A DNA stretch of 23,038 nucleotides from CAYWEP01 sp964457405 (GCA_964457405.1 CAYWEP010000010.1:1-23038), one strand, 5' to 3'. Positions 1 through 7,065 are shown, counted from the first letter of the stretch. Made by a program: numbers and translations. Notes: generated by a model not told the origin, from the sequence alone.

Positions 1-399
1 ATATATAACAACGGTATATTCACTTTTCGATATAGAGAGGATTTGTTTATTGCAAACGATTCAACAAATAAAACTGAATGGGGATCGGAATATGGTGGAT
101 CAATGGTTTTGCTCTCACAAAAAACAGAATTTCAAAAACCAAAGCTTGGAATGAAAGTTTATTATGAACCTTATGATAAGTATAATTTAAAAGTTGTACA
201 AATTGATGAAAACAAGCAAATTCTTCTGGATGAAATAGGAACGCAAACATATATATATAACTGTGGCATAGATTGCTATACATATGATGTGTACTTCAAA
301 TATAAAGATACCTATTTCTTATTGAGAAAAGACATAGCAGGCGGAGGACTTAAACAATCTTTTGACCAAACACTTTCTACCTTCAAATTCGTGGACTAA
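1..399 (+). CDS. C-terminal part of a secreted/anchored protein with FDQxLSTFKF tail (5' end outside window)
   Basis: The frame is open from base 1 to the TAA at 397-399, so the gene begins upstream. A TTG at 43 is an internal codon rather than a convincing start: the residues before it (YNNGIFTFRYREDL) read like folded protein and no promoter or ribosome site precedes it. The product ends in SFDQTLSTFKFVD, almost the same as the end of the protein encoded at 7066-7677 (TFDQILSTFKFLD). The two are therefore paralogues of a PsbP/lipoprotein-like exported family that in CPR genomes usually has one N-terminal TM segment. Two Cys in NCGIDCYTYD could form a disulfide. The stop overlaps the topA stop by 4 bp, tail to tail. 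Molecular function is unknown. Confidence 0.75.
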   Translation: MYNNGIFTFRYREDLFIANDSTNKTEWGSEYGGSMVLLSQKTEFQKPKLGMKVYYEPYDKYNLKVVQIDENKQILLDEIGTQTYIYNCGIDCYTYDVYFKYKDTYFLLRKDIAGGGLKQSFDQTLSTFKFVD

Positions 400-2765
400 T
401 TCTGCTCTGAACTTTCTTCTTTGGGCTTTTTGTAGCCTTTTATGTCTTCTAATTTCCAAGCTGCAAAATCGCAGTTTGGATAGTTGGAACAGCCATAGAA
501 TCTGCGGCCTTTGCGGGTTTTCTTAATAACGACTTTTCCTGCCAGATTTCCCTTAAGATGCCCGCATTGGGGGCATGCGAGATTTGTCTCCTCAAGAAGC
601 GGCTTGGTGAATTTGCAGTCTGGAAATCTTGCGCAAGAAAGAAATTTACCAAATCGGCCTGTTCGGACGACGAGATTGGCTTTTTTACAGACTGGACATT
701 TCTCATCTGTCTTCTCTACTTCTATTTTTACTCTTTTGGCGTCTTTGACTTTTTCGAGTTGTTTCTCAAATGGGTTGTAGAACTCTTTCATCATTTTGAC
801 CCATTCTTTGTTGCCGTTTGCTACTTCATCGAGATCGTCTTCCATTTGGGCGGTAAATGGTATGTCGTCAATGTCTGAAAAATTGGCTACGAGAAAATCA
901 TTGACCGCGATTCCGACGGACGTTGGTTCAAATCTGCGCTCAACGCGCTCGACATAGCCTCGATCTGTGAGCGTTGCGATGATTGAGGCGTAGGTTGATG
1001 GTCGACCGATACCTTTGTCCTCAAGCGTTCCAATGAGAGATGCGTCGTTATAGCGAGGCGGCGGCGGGGTCTCATGCGGCTCTTGTCTCACGCTTTGGGT
1101 TTTCAAATCTTCATCTTTTTCAAACTTCGGAAGTTTTGTATCTTGCAATGCCAACGGATTAACCTTCAAAAACCCATCAAACAAAAGCACCGAGCCATTT
1201 GCTTTAAAACGATAATTATTCGTCATTCTGGCCCCGATAATATCGGGATCCCGATGGAAATATACCATCGGGGCTTGTCCAGAATCAGATCCTGGAGTCG
1301 CTTCGCCCTGTACCAGATGGTACGGGGCTTCGCTCCCCAGGATGACGGGCGAAGAATCCGCATATACAGTCGTTGATTCAACAATCGCATCTCCCATTTG
1401 CGAAGAAACCGCTCTTCGCCAGATAAGGTCATATAACTTTGCATGCTCCTTCCCTAGCTCCTTTGCGACATCATCGTTTAGCCTATTAACGTGCGTCGGC
1501 CGTATTCCCTCGTGCGCTTCTTGTGCCAGCTTTTGCTTGGTTGTATAGAACCGTGGTTTTTCCGGCAAATATTTTCCACCATACTGTTTTTCGATGTAAT
1601 TTCTGATCTGATTCATCGCTTGGGCTGCAATAACTACTGAATCTGTTCTGTGGTAGGTTATGAATCCTTCTTCATACAGTTTCTGCGCAAGACTCATGGT
1701 TCTTTTACCAGGATAGCCAAAACGACGGGATGCATCCTGCTGGAGTGTTGATGTCGTATACGGAGGAAATGGAGACCGGCGGGTTTCTTTCTGTAACACA
1801 TCGGCGACAAAAAAGTTGTTTTTTTTAATATCTGCGACAATACTTTCCGCTTTTTTCTCCGTGGTAATCGTGGTTTTCGTTATCTTATACTGCCCGTCAT
1901 AGAGTTCGTGGGTTGTTTGCTCCTCTAATTTTTCACCCTTAATTTCAATTAGCTCAAACTCAACACCACCGCTCTCCTTCGTCATGCTGGCTTGCTTGCC
2001 CATCGTAGCCTTGGCGAAGGTGGGTCCAGCATCTCTTTTTGCGCTTGGAGATTCTGGATGCGTTCTCCGCCAGCTGGCGGACTCGCTTACCAGAATGACG
2101 TTCTTCTTGTTTTTAACTTTCTCAAATAAGGCGTGGATTGTGAAATAAGGTTCTTTATTGAACTTTTCAATTTCTTTTTCTCTTTCAACTATGAGGCGTA
2201 AGGCTACGGACTGCACGCGGCCGGCAGACAAACCGCGTCTGACTTTTTGCCATAGTACTGGTGAGAGTTTGTAGCCGACTAAACGATCTAGAACTCTTCG
2301 GGCTGTTTGTGCTTCAACTAAATTGTGGTCGACGCCACGTGGATGCTCTAATGCTTCTTTAATCGCATGTTCTGTAATTTCATGAAACACAATCCTTGCA
2401 AACTTTTGACTTTTGACTTTCCCGCCTGCATCGCGTTGCGAAGCATTGCGGGCAGGTAATTTTTCACTTGAGCGAAGAACATCTTTGATGTTTGAAGCGA
2501 TCGCTTCTCCTTCGCGGTCAGGATCCGTGGCAAGAATAATAGTACTTGCGGATTTAGCGGCGGTCTTAAGCTCGGCAATAATCTTTTTCTTATCGGGAAT
2601 GACTTCGTATTCGGGTTTAAAGTTATGCTCAACGTCCACGCTCAACGTGCTTTTTGGCAAATCCATGACATGTCCCATGGAGAATTTGATCGTATAGCCA
2701 TCGCCTAAATAGCGACTAATGGTTCGAGCTTTGGTTGGTGATTCGACAATTACTAAATTTTTCAT
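396..2765 (-). CDS. topA: DNA topoisomerase I (type IA) carrying three repeat-derived insertions
   Basis: Relaxes negatively supercoiled DNA by transient single-strand cleavage. The TOPRIM domain starts at VIVESPTKA and has the acidic ATDPDREGEA motif (D81, D83, E86). The catalytic tyrosine lies in FITYHRTDS (Y371). Two C4 zinc ribbons close the protein (CPVCKK..CARFPDC and CPQCGH..CSNYPNC). At 789 aa it is longer than a minimal TopA partly because of three insertions that keep the frame: residues about 104-115 (PARNAS element), 222-263 and 473-516 (the two elements that begin VILxSE and end xMTx). All catalytic motifs survive, so the enzyme is probably active. It is last in the minus-strand block after dprA, but a separate promoter and a hairpin leader lie in the 122-bp gap. 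The start ATG at 2765 directly precedes KNLVIVESP, as expected for the family. Confidence 0.97.
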   Translation of the reverse strand: MKNLVIVESPTKARTISRYLGDGYTIKFSMGHVMDLPKSTLSVDVEHNFKPEYEVIPDKKKIIAELKTAAKSASTIILATDPDREGEAIASNIKDVLRSSEKLPARNASQRDAGGKVKSQKFARIVFHEITEHAIKEALEHPRGVDHNLVEAQTARRVLDRLVGYKLSPVLWQKVRRGLSAGRVQSVALRLIVEREKEIEKFNKEPYFTIHALFEKVKNKKNVILVSESASWRRTHPESPSAKRDAGPTFAKATMGKQASMTKESGGVEFELIEIKGEKLEEQTTHELYDGQYKITKTTITTEKKAESIVADIKKNNFFVADVLQKETRRSPFPPYTTSTLQQDASRRFGYPGKRTMSLAQKLYEEGFITYHRTDSVVIAAQAMNQIRNYIEKQYGGKYLPEKPRFYTTKQKLAQEAHEGIRPTHVNRLNDDVAKELGKEHAKLYDLIWRRAVSSQMGDAIVESTTVYADSSPVILGSEAPYHLVQGEATPGSDSGQAPMVYFHRDPDIIGARMTNNYRFKANGSVLLFDGFLKVNPLALQDTKLPKFEKDEDLKTQSVRQEPHETPPPPRYNDASLIGTLEDKGIGRPSTYASIIATLTDRGYVERVERRFEPTSVGIAVNDFLVANFSDIDDIPFTAQMEDDLDEVANGNKEWVKMMKEFYNPFEKQLEKVKDAKRVKIEVEKTDEKCPVCKKANLVVRTGRFGKFLSCARFPDCKFTKPLLEETNLACPQCGHLKGNLAGKVVIKKTRKGRRFYGCSNYPNCDFAAWKLEDIKGYKKPKEESSEQN
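1221..1347 (-). repeat. 127-bp palindromic element inside topA (copy 1, VILGSE type)
   Basis: The ends are inverted repeats CGTCATTCTGG and CCAGGATGACG (10 of 11 match). Inside are nested palindromes, including GTACCATCTGGTAC and a GCCCCGAT...ATCGGGGC pair. It encodes TopA residues about 473-516 (VILGSEAPYHLVQ...ARMTNN) and sits just before the conserved NGSVLLFDGFLKV block, where ordinary TopA has a short loop. It resembles the widely dispersed CGTCATTC...GAATGACG repeats of bacteria and has kept the gene open. Confidence 0.85.
1980..2100 (-). repeat. 121-bp palindromic element inside topA (copy 2, VILVSE type)
   Basis: The ends are CGTCATGCTGG and CCAGAATGACG, the same terminal inverted repeat as the element at 1221-1347 (10 of 11). 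A perfect 14-bp palindrome CCGCCAGCTGGCGG lies at 2067-2080. It encodes TopA residues about 222-263 (VILVSESASWRRT...ASMTKE). Orientation and reading frame match the other copy: both begin V-I-L-x-S-E and end in x-M-T-x. The interior differs, so these are two diverged members of a family rather than a recent tandem copy. Confidence 0.85.
2421..2456 (-). repeat. 36-bp PARNAS palindrome inside topA
   Basis: This is an imperfect palindrome whose outer parts (CCTGCCCGCAATGCT and TGCAGGCGGG on the minus strand) are identical to a 36-bp segment inside mreB at 11317-11352. Read in frame it gives PARNASQRDAGG. It is followed by the A-rich run AAAGTCAAAAGTCAAAAG. Its length is a multiple of three and the insertion falls in a linker between the TOPRIM helix and the KFARIVFHEIT block. 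Confidence 0.85.
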
Positions 2766-2775
2766 ATTCTTTATG

Positions 2776-2805
2776 AAGGTCGCACCTTGTATAAGGTGCG
2801 ACCTT
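2776..2805. repeat. Perfect 13-bp inverted repeat in the topA leader
   Basis: The arms AAGGTCGCACCTT and AAGGTGCGACCTT flank the loop GTAT. It lies 10 nt upstream of the topA start on the transcribed strand, so the mRNA leader would fold into a strong hairpin there. The same design (AAGGTnnCACCTTGTA...) occurs at 7691-7728, so it belongs to a dispersed palindrome family. It could also act as an attenuator or terminator between dprA and topA. Confidence 0.85.
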
Positions 2806-2839
2806 TTAAAAGGTAAACGTTATCCTTTCTTGTCCTAAA

Positions 2840-2870
2840 ATTGTAGTCTAGATTATACTGGAGCTGTCAA
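2840..2870 (-). promoter_or_regulatory. Candidate topA promoter
   Basis: On the minus strand a perfect TTGACA (2865-2870) is followed after 19 bp by TACAAT (2840-2845). A TATAAT also occurs at 2852-2857 but is too close to this -35. The 19-bp spacing is long. Transcription from here would give a leader of roughly 65-75 nt that includes the 2776-2805 hairpin, unlike most genes in this window, whose promoters abut the start codon. Confidence 0.5.
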
Positions 2871-2887
2871 GAGGCAAAGGAACAAAT

Positions 2888-3967
2888 CTATATTGCATAT
2901 GTTCCATCGGTATTTTTAATCAATCCTTTAATCTCCATCAACGAAAGCAATATACCAAGTTGCGACGAATCATATCCTGTTTTCTTCACGATTTCATCAA
3001 AATGCAGCGATTCATTCTGCAAAAGATCAATAACCCTCTGCTCTTCTTCGTTATCACCTTTGATACTCCTGATACCCCTGATACCTTTAATACTCTTTAT
3101 ATTTAGCTCGTCTAATACGTCTCTCCCGCTTGTCACCAATTTAGCTCCTTTTTGCAACAGCTTAAATGGTCCTTTTGAGAGGCTTGACGTAATCGGTCCG
3201 GGGACAGCAAAAACAGATTTATGCAGCGAAGCCGCGTGTGCTGCGGTAATCAACGCTCCACTATCTTCTGCGCCTTCTGTTACAACAACTGCTTCAGATA
3301 ACCCGGCAATGATCCGATTGCGAGATGGGAATGATCCTTTTGTTGGCGTGGCACCCAAAGGATATTCGGAGACAACTGCACCGTGACCGTTTACAATACT
3401 ATTATATAACTCTTGGTTTGCACTCGGATAGCACACATCGACCCCTCCTCCCAACACTGCAATTGTTTTCCCACCATTTTCAATTGTCGTGGCGTGCGCC
3501 ACAGCATCAACTCCTATCGCCAATCCCGAAACAATAACGCAACCCGCCTGCACCAATTCTTGTGTAATAAGCGTTGTAACCTCTCTCCCATATTGCGTAA
3601 TTTTTCTCGTCCCAACAACACTAATAAAATGATTTAAATCATTTAAGTGATACTTACCTCTTATGTACAGAACAAAGGGTGGGGTTTTTATTTGCTTTAG
3701 TAGTTTGGGGTAGTCATCATCAGTCAGAATCAAAAATGTAATGCCCTTTTGTTTTAGTTTTGCGGCATAATCATTAATTGAAAACGTTGCACGAAACTCT
3801 GCTAATCTCTTTGCAAGACTTTCTCCGATCCCCACTTGTTTTAAATCGGCAACATCTGCTCGCCATGCTTTTTCCACCGATTCGAAATGATGTAACAACT
3901 TCTGAAATGTTACTGGCCCGATGCCAGGAAAGACTGAAAAAACCAGCCAGTATACCCTCTCATCCAT
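2888..3967 (-). CDS. dprA: DNA-processing protein DprA
   Basis: DprA loads RecA onto incoming single-stranded DNA during natural transformation. The 359-aa product has an N-terminal HhH/SAM-like region (VFPGIGPVTFQKLL), a Rossmann fold with VVGTRKITQYG, IVSGLAIGVDAVAH, VLGGGVDVCYP and FPSRNRIIAGLS, and a C-terminal winged-helix domain (DEIVKKTGYDSSQLGILLSLMEIKGLI). The linker before the winged helix holds four in-frame 9-bp tandem units (about residues 292-304, SIKGIRGIRSIKG). The start lies 5 nt after the stop of the upstream coiled-coil gene, so the two are probably co-transcribed. No clear Shine-Dalgarno is seen. DprA beside topA is a common bacterial arrangement. Confidence 0.95.
   Translation of the reverse strand: MDERVYWLVFSVFPGIGPVTFQKLLHHFESVEKAWRADVADLKQVGIGESLAKRLAEFRATFSINDYAAKLKQKGITFLILTDDDYPKLLKQIKTPPFVLYIRGKYHLNDLNHFISVVGTRKITQYGREVTTLITQELVQAGCVIVSGLAIGVDAVAHATTIENGGKTIAVLGGGVDVCYPSANQELYNSIVNGHGAVVSEYPLGATPTKGSFPSRNRIIAGLSEAVVVTEGAEDSGALITAAHAASLHKSVFAVPGPITSSLSKGPFKLLQKGAKLVTSGRDVLDELNIKSIKGIRGIRSIKGDNEEEQRVIDLLQNESLHFDEIVKKTGYDSSQLGILLSLMEIKGLIKNTDGTYAI
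3058..3093 (-). repeat. Four 9-bp tandem repeats inside dprA
   Basis: On the minus strand the units are GTATTAAAG, GTATCAGGG, GTATCAGGA and GTATCAAAG. Unit length is a multiple of three, so each unit adds three residues (GI/SI plus R/K) in the linker between the Rossmann fold and the winged-helix domain without disturbing the frame. Confidence 0.85.
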
Positions 3968-3971
3968 GTCT

Positions 3972-5336
3972 TTACACTAGTGCTTCAGGGATTAATGCTT
4001 GTTTTGCTTTCTCTGTAATGATTGGAATATCAGGAGGAGTATATTTCAAGGCCGACATTTCCTGTGGCGTTACGCGCTCTCCTTTTATCATACTTCTCGT
4101 CTCAGGATCAAACGTTACTCGATACGCTGTTCCCAAATCAAAAACAAATACCGGTAACTGAAATGTCTCGGCTGCCGCGAAGACATCAGCATAAGCCATG
4201 TGTTTTCTACCTCCAATAGGAAAATGCGTTGATTGATACACTGTATTTGGATCAGGTTGTCTCTCTGTGTTATTCCGTTCACGAAGTCGAATCTTATCAA
4301 GATTAATGAATAACCCAACTGTTTGAGGGTGAGCGATGACATATTCATTGTAGCCATCGTTTCTGGTATATCCCATCTGCTGTGCCGCTTGCCTCACACG
4401 ACTTCTATATTCTTCATTAGTTTCTGGTTCACTGTAGACTGAAGCGCGCTCGCCTGCCTGCCGCACTTGAGTCGCATGGTCATAAGGTGAAGCATCATGT
4501 ATTATTCCTCCATTGAGCACGGTACCGATATCTGCCCATGTTTTCGCAGGAGAATTCTGCTTTATAGATGAAGCAGAGAGTGCAGGTTTCTTAGCTATGA
4601 CAAGTGCAACCTTATCTGTCCAGTCTATGCCTTCGCGAAGAAATGGGTTATTTCCCCAGCCATTCGTGATCAGTGGATTTGTCGCATGAACGAAGTAGAC
4701 ACTAAATTCTCTTATAGCCTCTTCAACTGACCCATGCTCTTTCTTATGTGCTTCAAGTGCAACTTTATTTTCCTGGCGTTGTTTATCTAACCTATAGTGT
4801 CCTGTTGTATCTTCATAAAATGTATTTAGACGCTGTTGTGCCCGAAGGTTTGCTCGAGTTTTCGCCTCTTCTAAATCTCTCATCTGCCTTTTTAGGTCTT
4901 CATACAAGCGTTGCTCAAGATCGAGGTCTTTCTCAGACAGCGCGAGACGCTGCCCTACAGCTTCTGCTCTTTCTTCAACACTGCTTAAGATTTGCGGCCG
5001 AAAATGACCAACGATCCGCTTTACAAGTGATGTCTCTTGGTCTGCTATTTGCTGCTGTAATGCTTCTGACTCATGCTGTAATATAGTAGCTTCCTGTGTG
5101 TGCTGCTGTAGCCGAGAAGACCGTTCTGTTTCTTGTGGCCTAAGAGCGGCAATGCCGCTTGAAGCTCTGTCCCGCCCCCGACGTTCTCTTCGTATTGCTT
5201 CCGCCGTTGTTTGACGTTCAAACGCGGATCTGGGGGCAAAAGGATGTTTTCTGCTAATCTCTGCTTCTCTTGCTTTACTGAACTGTCGTAATTCCTGCCG
5301 ACTCGGGGTAACCATCTCTCCTGAATTTTCAGTCAT
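3972..5336 (-). CDS. Coiled-coil protein of unknown function, first gene of the dprA-topA block
   Basis: I do not recognise this family. The N-terminal third is basic and Gln/Arg-rich (SKAREAEISRKH, RRERRGRDRASS). Roughly residues 75-215 are heptad-rich and predicted coiled coil (LQQQIADQETSL, LEQRLYEDLKRQMRDLEEAK). The C-terminal half is globular, with VYFVHATNPL, NNPFLREGIDW, YNEYVIAHPQTVGLFINLD and FQLPVFVFDLG. No signal peptide or TM segment is visible, so it is likely cytoplasmic or an effector-like protein. I place the start at 5336 (MTENSGEM) because an extended -10 (TGTTAAACT) ends 8 nt upstream; an in-frame ATG at 5354 would add six residues. dprA follows after 5 nt, which implies a shared transcript but does not show a role in DNA uptake. 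Confidence 0.75.
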   Translation of the reverse strand: MTENSGEMVTPSRQELRQFSKAREAEISRKHPFAPRSAFERQTTAEAIRRERRGRDRASSGIAALRPQETERSSRLQQHTQEATILQHESEALQQQIADQETSLVKRIVGHFRPQILSSVEERAEAVGQRLALSEKDLDLEQRLYEDLKRQMRDLEEAKTRANLRAQQRLNTFYEDTTGHYRLDKQRQENKVALEAHKKEHGSVEEAIREFSVYFVHATNPLITNGWGNNPFLREGIDWTDKVALVIAKKPALSASSIKQNSPAKTWADIGTVLNGGIIHDASPYDHATQVRQAGERASVYSEPETNEEYRSRVRQAAQQMGYTRNDGYNEYVIAHPQTVGLFINLDKIRLRERNNTERQPDPNTVYQSTHFPIGGRKHMAYADVFAAAETFQLPVFVFDLGTAYRVTFDPETRSMIKGERVTPQEMSALKYTPPDIPIITEKAKQALIPEALV

Positions 5337-5406
5337 ACAATTCAAGTTTAACATATGATAAACTGTTAAATCCTAATAGATACGCCTTTTGGTTAGCAGT
5401 TGTTTG

Positions 5407-5435
5407 TTGACAAGATTATCGTCCTATGGAATACT
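5407..5435 (+). promoter_or_regulatory. Promoter of the small membrane protein gene (leaderless type)
   Basis: A perfect TTGACA (5407-5412), a 17-bp spacer and an AATACT hexamer (5430-5435) preceded by TG form an extended -10. The start codon at 5443 is 7 nt further on, about where transcription should begin, so the mRNA would have essentially no 5' leader. Confidence 0.7.
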
Positions 5436-5442
5436 GATTCTG

Positions 5443-5787
5443 ATGGCTGCGAATAGTGGCAACAAAAACAAAAAATGGATTTTACTCACAATTGTTTTCA
5501 TGGTAGTATTTTTTCTTGGCATTTCCTATTTCGATATAACTTCTCTGAATGGTATGCAACAAACAGATACAATTCCTACGCCAACAGTAGTCCAATCTTC
5601 CGTGCCTATGGAAGAGCAAAAACAGATTGATGCATGGATCAAGGAGAATAACCTTAATTCCTACGGCGACCCGAAAGACACGGTCTACGCAGGTGGCACT
5701 CCTTTGTTTAATGAATCGACAGGAGCATACACAGATCGCTACGATTATATCGCTCAGCAACGCCCCGACAAACCCTGGCTAAAATAG
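5443..5787 (+). CDS. Small single-pass membrane protein with conserved WIKENNLN..YGDPKDTVY tail
   Basis: 114 aa. After a short basic cytoplasmic tail (MAANSGNKNKK) there is one TM helix (about residues 11-29), then a Thr/Pro-rich linker (TDTIPTPTV) and a compact C-terminal domain with IDAWIKENNLN, YGDPKDTVYAGGTPLF and RPDKPWLK. I recognise this tail as a recurrent uncharacterised CPR family; its function is unknown. The domain should lie outside the membrane. The ATG at 5443 is chosen over an in-frame ATG at 5389 because a TTGACA/AATACT promoter lies between them and ends 7 nt before 5443. The neighbour at 5795-6100 is convergent with only 7 bp between stops. Confidence 0.8.
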   Translation: MAANSGNKNKKWILLTIVFMVVFFLGISYFDITSLNGMQQTDTIPTPTVVQSSVPMEEQKQIDAWIKENNLNSYGDPKDTVYAGGTPLFNESTGAYTDRYDYIAQQRPDKPWLK

Positions 5788-5794
5788 ATAACGA

Positions 5795-6100
5795 CTATGC
5801 TAGTTTTGCGCGATGTTGGAGGATGTTGGCCCAGGTGAGTGCTTGCTCTGCCCACTCGGATTTATCCAGGGTATTCTTCTTCGCTACTAAATCCTCGAAT
5901 TCTTTTCGGAAACGCTGTAGCGTATGTTTAAATCTACTTTGAAAATCATCATCATGCATCGTTTCTAGATAGTCTCTTATTTCTTGCAAGAATTGATCGA
6001 CCCGTCGCTGCCTTGCTTGATTTTCAGAAAAAATCCAATCACTTACTCGAGCAAGGTTTACTGAAATATCCATTATTTTGTCTTTGTTGCTCAGGTTCAT
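5795..6100 (-). CDS. Small helical protein paired with DUF5674
   Basis: 101 aa, probably all helical, with no TM segment (DWIFSENQARQRRVDQFL, FQSRFKHTLQRFRKEFEDL, WAEQALTWANILQHRAKLA). It begins 5 nt after the DUF5674 gene on the same strand, so the two form a bicistronic unit; I recall this pairing from other CPR genomes, but that is memory, not a search. An in-frame ATG nine codons downstream (MDISVNLARV) is an alternative start. Function unknown. The two-gene layout would suit a toxin-antitoxin or chaperone pair, but nothing in the sequence proves it. Confidence 0.7.
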   Translation of the reverse strand: MNLSNKDKIMDISVNLARVSDWIFSENQARQRRVDQFLQEIRDYLETMHDDDFQSRFKHTLQRFRKEFEDLVAKKNTLDKSEWAEQALTWANILQHRAKLA

Positions 6101-6105
6101 ATATT

Positions 6106-6438
6106 TCAGAAAATCAGCAATTCTTTAACTATTTTATCAAATTCACTGCGTATTTCTGCTGACATGACATCGCGACTCATATTTTGCTGTCGCGGTCTGA
6201 CATTGATCATCGAGTTGTAATCTATTTGCTTCGTTTCCACATCATATCCTCCACCCCACAGATTGTCCTGCTTGGATCCCGCTTTTAGAAGCATTTGTTC
6301 CGAATCCACGTGCCGTTTCCCACCACCTGCCAAAATTCCAAGCTCAATATCGACGACTACTTTGATATACCCATCTAAATCCTCAGCCATTTGCTTCATC
6401 TGCTCATCTGTCGCTTTTTTATCAATGATGAGGATCAC
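6106..6438 (-). CDS. DUF5674 family protein
   Basis: 110 aa, starting with GTG. MILIIDKKATDEQMKQMA, GYIKVVVDIELGILAGGGK, SKQDNLWGGGYD and the C-terminal EIRSEFDKIVKELL match my memory of DUF5674, a small protein family common in CPR bacteria and some cyanobacteria. There is no TM segment. A TAGAAT hexamer with an upstream TG ends 6 nt before the GTG, which supports this start and a leaderless mRNA. The biochemical role is unknown. Confidence 0.8.
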   Translation of the reverse strand: MILIIDKKATDEQMKQMAEDLDGYIKVVVDIELGILAGGGKRHVDSEQMLLKAGSKQDNLWGGGYDVETKQIDYNSMINVRPRQQNMSRDVMSAEIRSEFDKIVKELLIF

Positions 6439-6444
6439 AGAAGT

Positions 6445-6453
6445 ATTCTAACA
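6445..6453 (-). promoter_or_regulatory. Extended -10 of the DUF5674 operon
   Basis: TGTTAGAAT on the minus strand, with the hexamer TAGAAT at 6445-6450, ends 6 nt before the GTG start. No good -35 is visible at 16-18 bp, as is usual for extended -10 promoters. Confidence 0.55.
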
Positions 6454-6520
6454 CAGTAGCTATAAGAAAACCGTAAGATGAGCTATAAAGTTGTATGAGA
6501 AAAGGATATAGGCTCAAGCG

Positions 6521-6549
6521 TTGACAGTAACTTCTCTATACAGTACGCT
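6521..6549 (+). promoter_or_regulatory. Promoter of the two small membrane protein genes
   Basis: TTGACA (6521-6526), a 17-bp spacer and TACGCT (6544-6549, a TAnnnT hexamer). The GTG start at 6556 is 6 nt further on, giving a leaderless geometry. This promoter is the main reason to accept GTG 6556 as the true start. Confidence 0.65.
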
Positions 6550-6555
6550 ACGTTT

Positions 6556-6786
6556 GTGAAACAAAAATTCAAATTAGTCTTAACTGATGATCAATTAAAA
6601 GCGATGTCAGCAATCTTTGCAGATATTGGTCAAGCATTTTTCGCCTCAACATTGGTTCCATTTGTGCTTGGCCTTGACATAGCTAATAAAAGGGTGTTAG
6701 TATCAGGCTTAGCTCTTAGCTTAGTCTGTTGGATACTGAGCATCCTAGTTGCCAAGGGGAATCGACATGATCATAGACGCAGATAA
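6556..6786 (+). CDS. Small two-TM membrane protein
   Basis: 76 aa with GTG start. A short polar N-terminus (MKQKFKLVLTDDQLKAMS) is followed by two hydrophobic segments (about residues 20-40 and 47-66) joined by DIANKR, and a basic end GNRHDHRRR. It looks like the small inner-membrane proteins often annotated as hypothetical in CPR genomes. It overlaps the next small gene by 20 nt, suggesting translational coupling. Function unknown. Confidence 0.65.
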   Translation: MKQKFKLVLTDDQLKAMSAIFADIGQAFFASTLVPFVLGLDIANKRVLVSGLALSLVCWILSILVAKGNRHDHRRR

Positions 6787-6895
6787 AATACTAAACGGAT
6801 TAATGTGGTTCTATATTACAGGAGCTATTATTGTTCTTATTCTCGCGCTCATTGCATATCCTTCCCTCCGCGAACGCACGAAAAAGTCAAAATAA
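6767..6895 (+). CDS. 42-residue single-TM protein overlapping the previous gene
   Basis: The frame ATG 6767 to TAA 6893-6895 encodes MIIDADKILNGLMWF, a TM helix (YITGAIIVLILALIAY) and a basic tail (LRERTKKSK), which predicts N-out/C-in topology by the positive-inside rule. An AAGGGG Shine-Dalgarno lies 7 nt before the ATG, inside the upstream gene. This is one of the few clear ribosome sites in the window and fits a second gene in a transcript that cannot use leaderless initiation. Function unknown. Confidence 0.6.
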   Translation: MIIDADKILNGLMWFYITGAIIVLILALIAYPSLRERTKKSK

Positions 6896-6903
6896 CTCAC
6901 AAT

Positions 6904-6933
6904 TTGACATTCATTCCTCAGTAATGAAATACT
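6904..6933 (+). promoter_or_regulatory. Promoter upstream of the interrupted anchored-protein gene
   Basis: TTGACA (6904-6909), an 18-bp spacer and AATACT (6928-6933) preceded by TGA. It ends exactly 6 nt before ATG 6940. The motif TGRAATACT is shared with the promoters at 5407-5435 and 22363-22391. Confidence 0.65.
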
Positions 6934-6939
6934 TGTTTT

Positions 6940-6999
6940 ATGGACGAGCAAAATATTCCTAAACCAGAACAAGAACTTGCGCAAACTCATGATACTTAG
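6940..6999 (+). pseudogene. Original N-terminus of the 7066-7677 protein, cut off by an in-frame TAG
   Basis: From ATG 6940 the frame reads MDEQNIPKPEQELAQTHDT and then TAG at 6997-6999. The same frame continues without another stop (LKSPSFWRKYPWLKWFLPP...) into the ORF at 7066. The Gln/Pro-rich start resembles MDQNQQAPQ of the related gene at 22398, and a promoter ends 6 nt before this ATG. The TAG therefore looks like a nonsense mutation, or a site of readthrough or reinitiation, in a gene that should span 6940-7677. Confidence 0.7.
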
Positions 7000-7065
7000 T
7001 TAAAATCTCCATCGTTTTGGAGAAAATACCCTTGGCTGAAATGGTTTTTACCCCCGCTCGTTCTC

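Noticed and set aside
558..878. Open frames on the + strand opposite topA
   Set aside because: The minus frame is an unmistakable TopA; the opposite frames are shadows without any motif.
6997..6999. UAG recoded as a sense codon
   Set aside because: topA and the 3972-5336 gene end with TAG at sensible positions, so UAG is a normal stop; the in-frame TAG is better explained as a local nonsense change.
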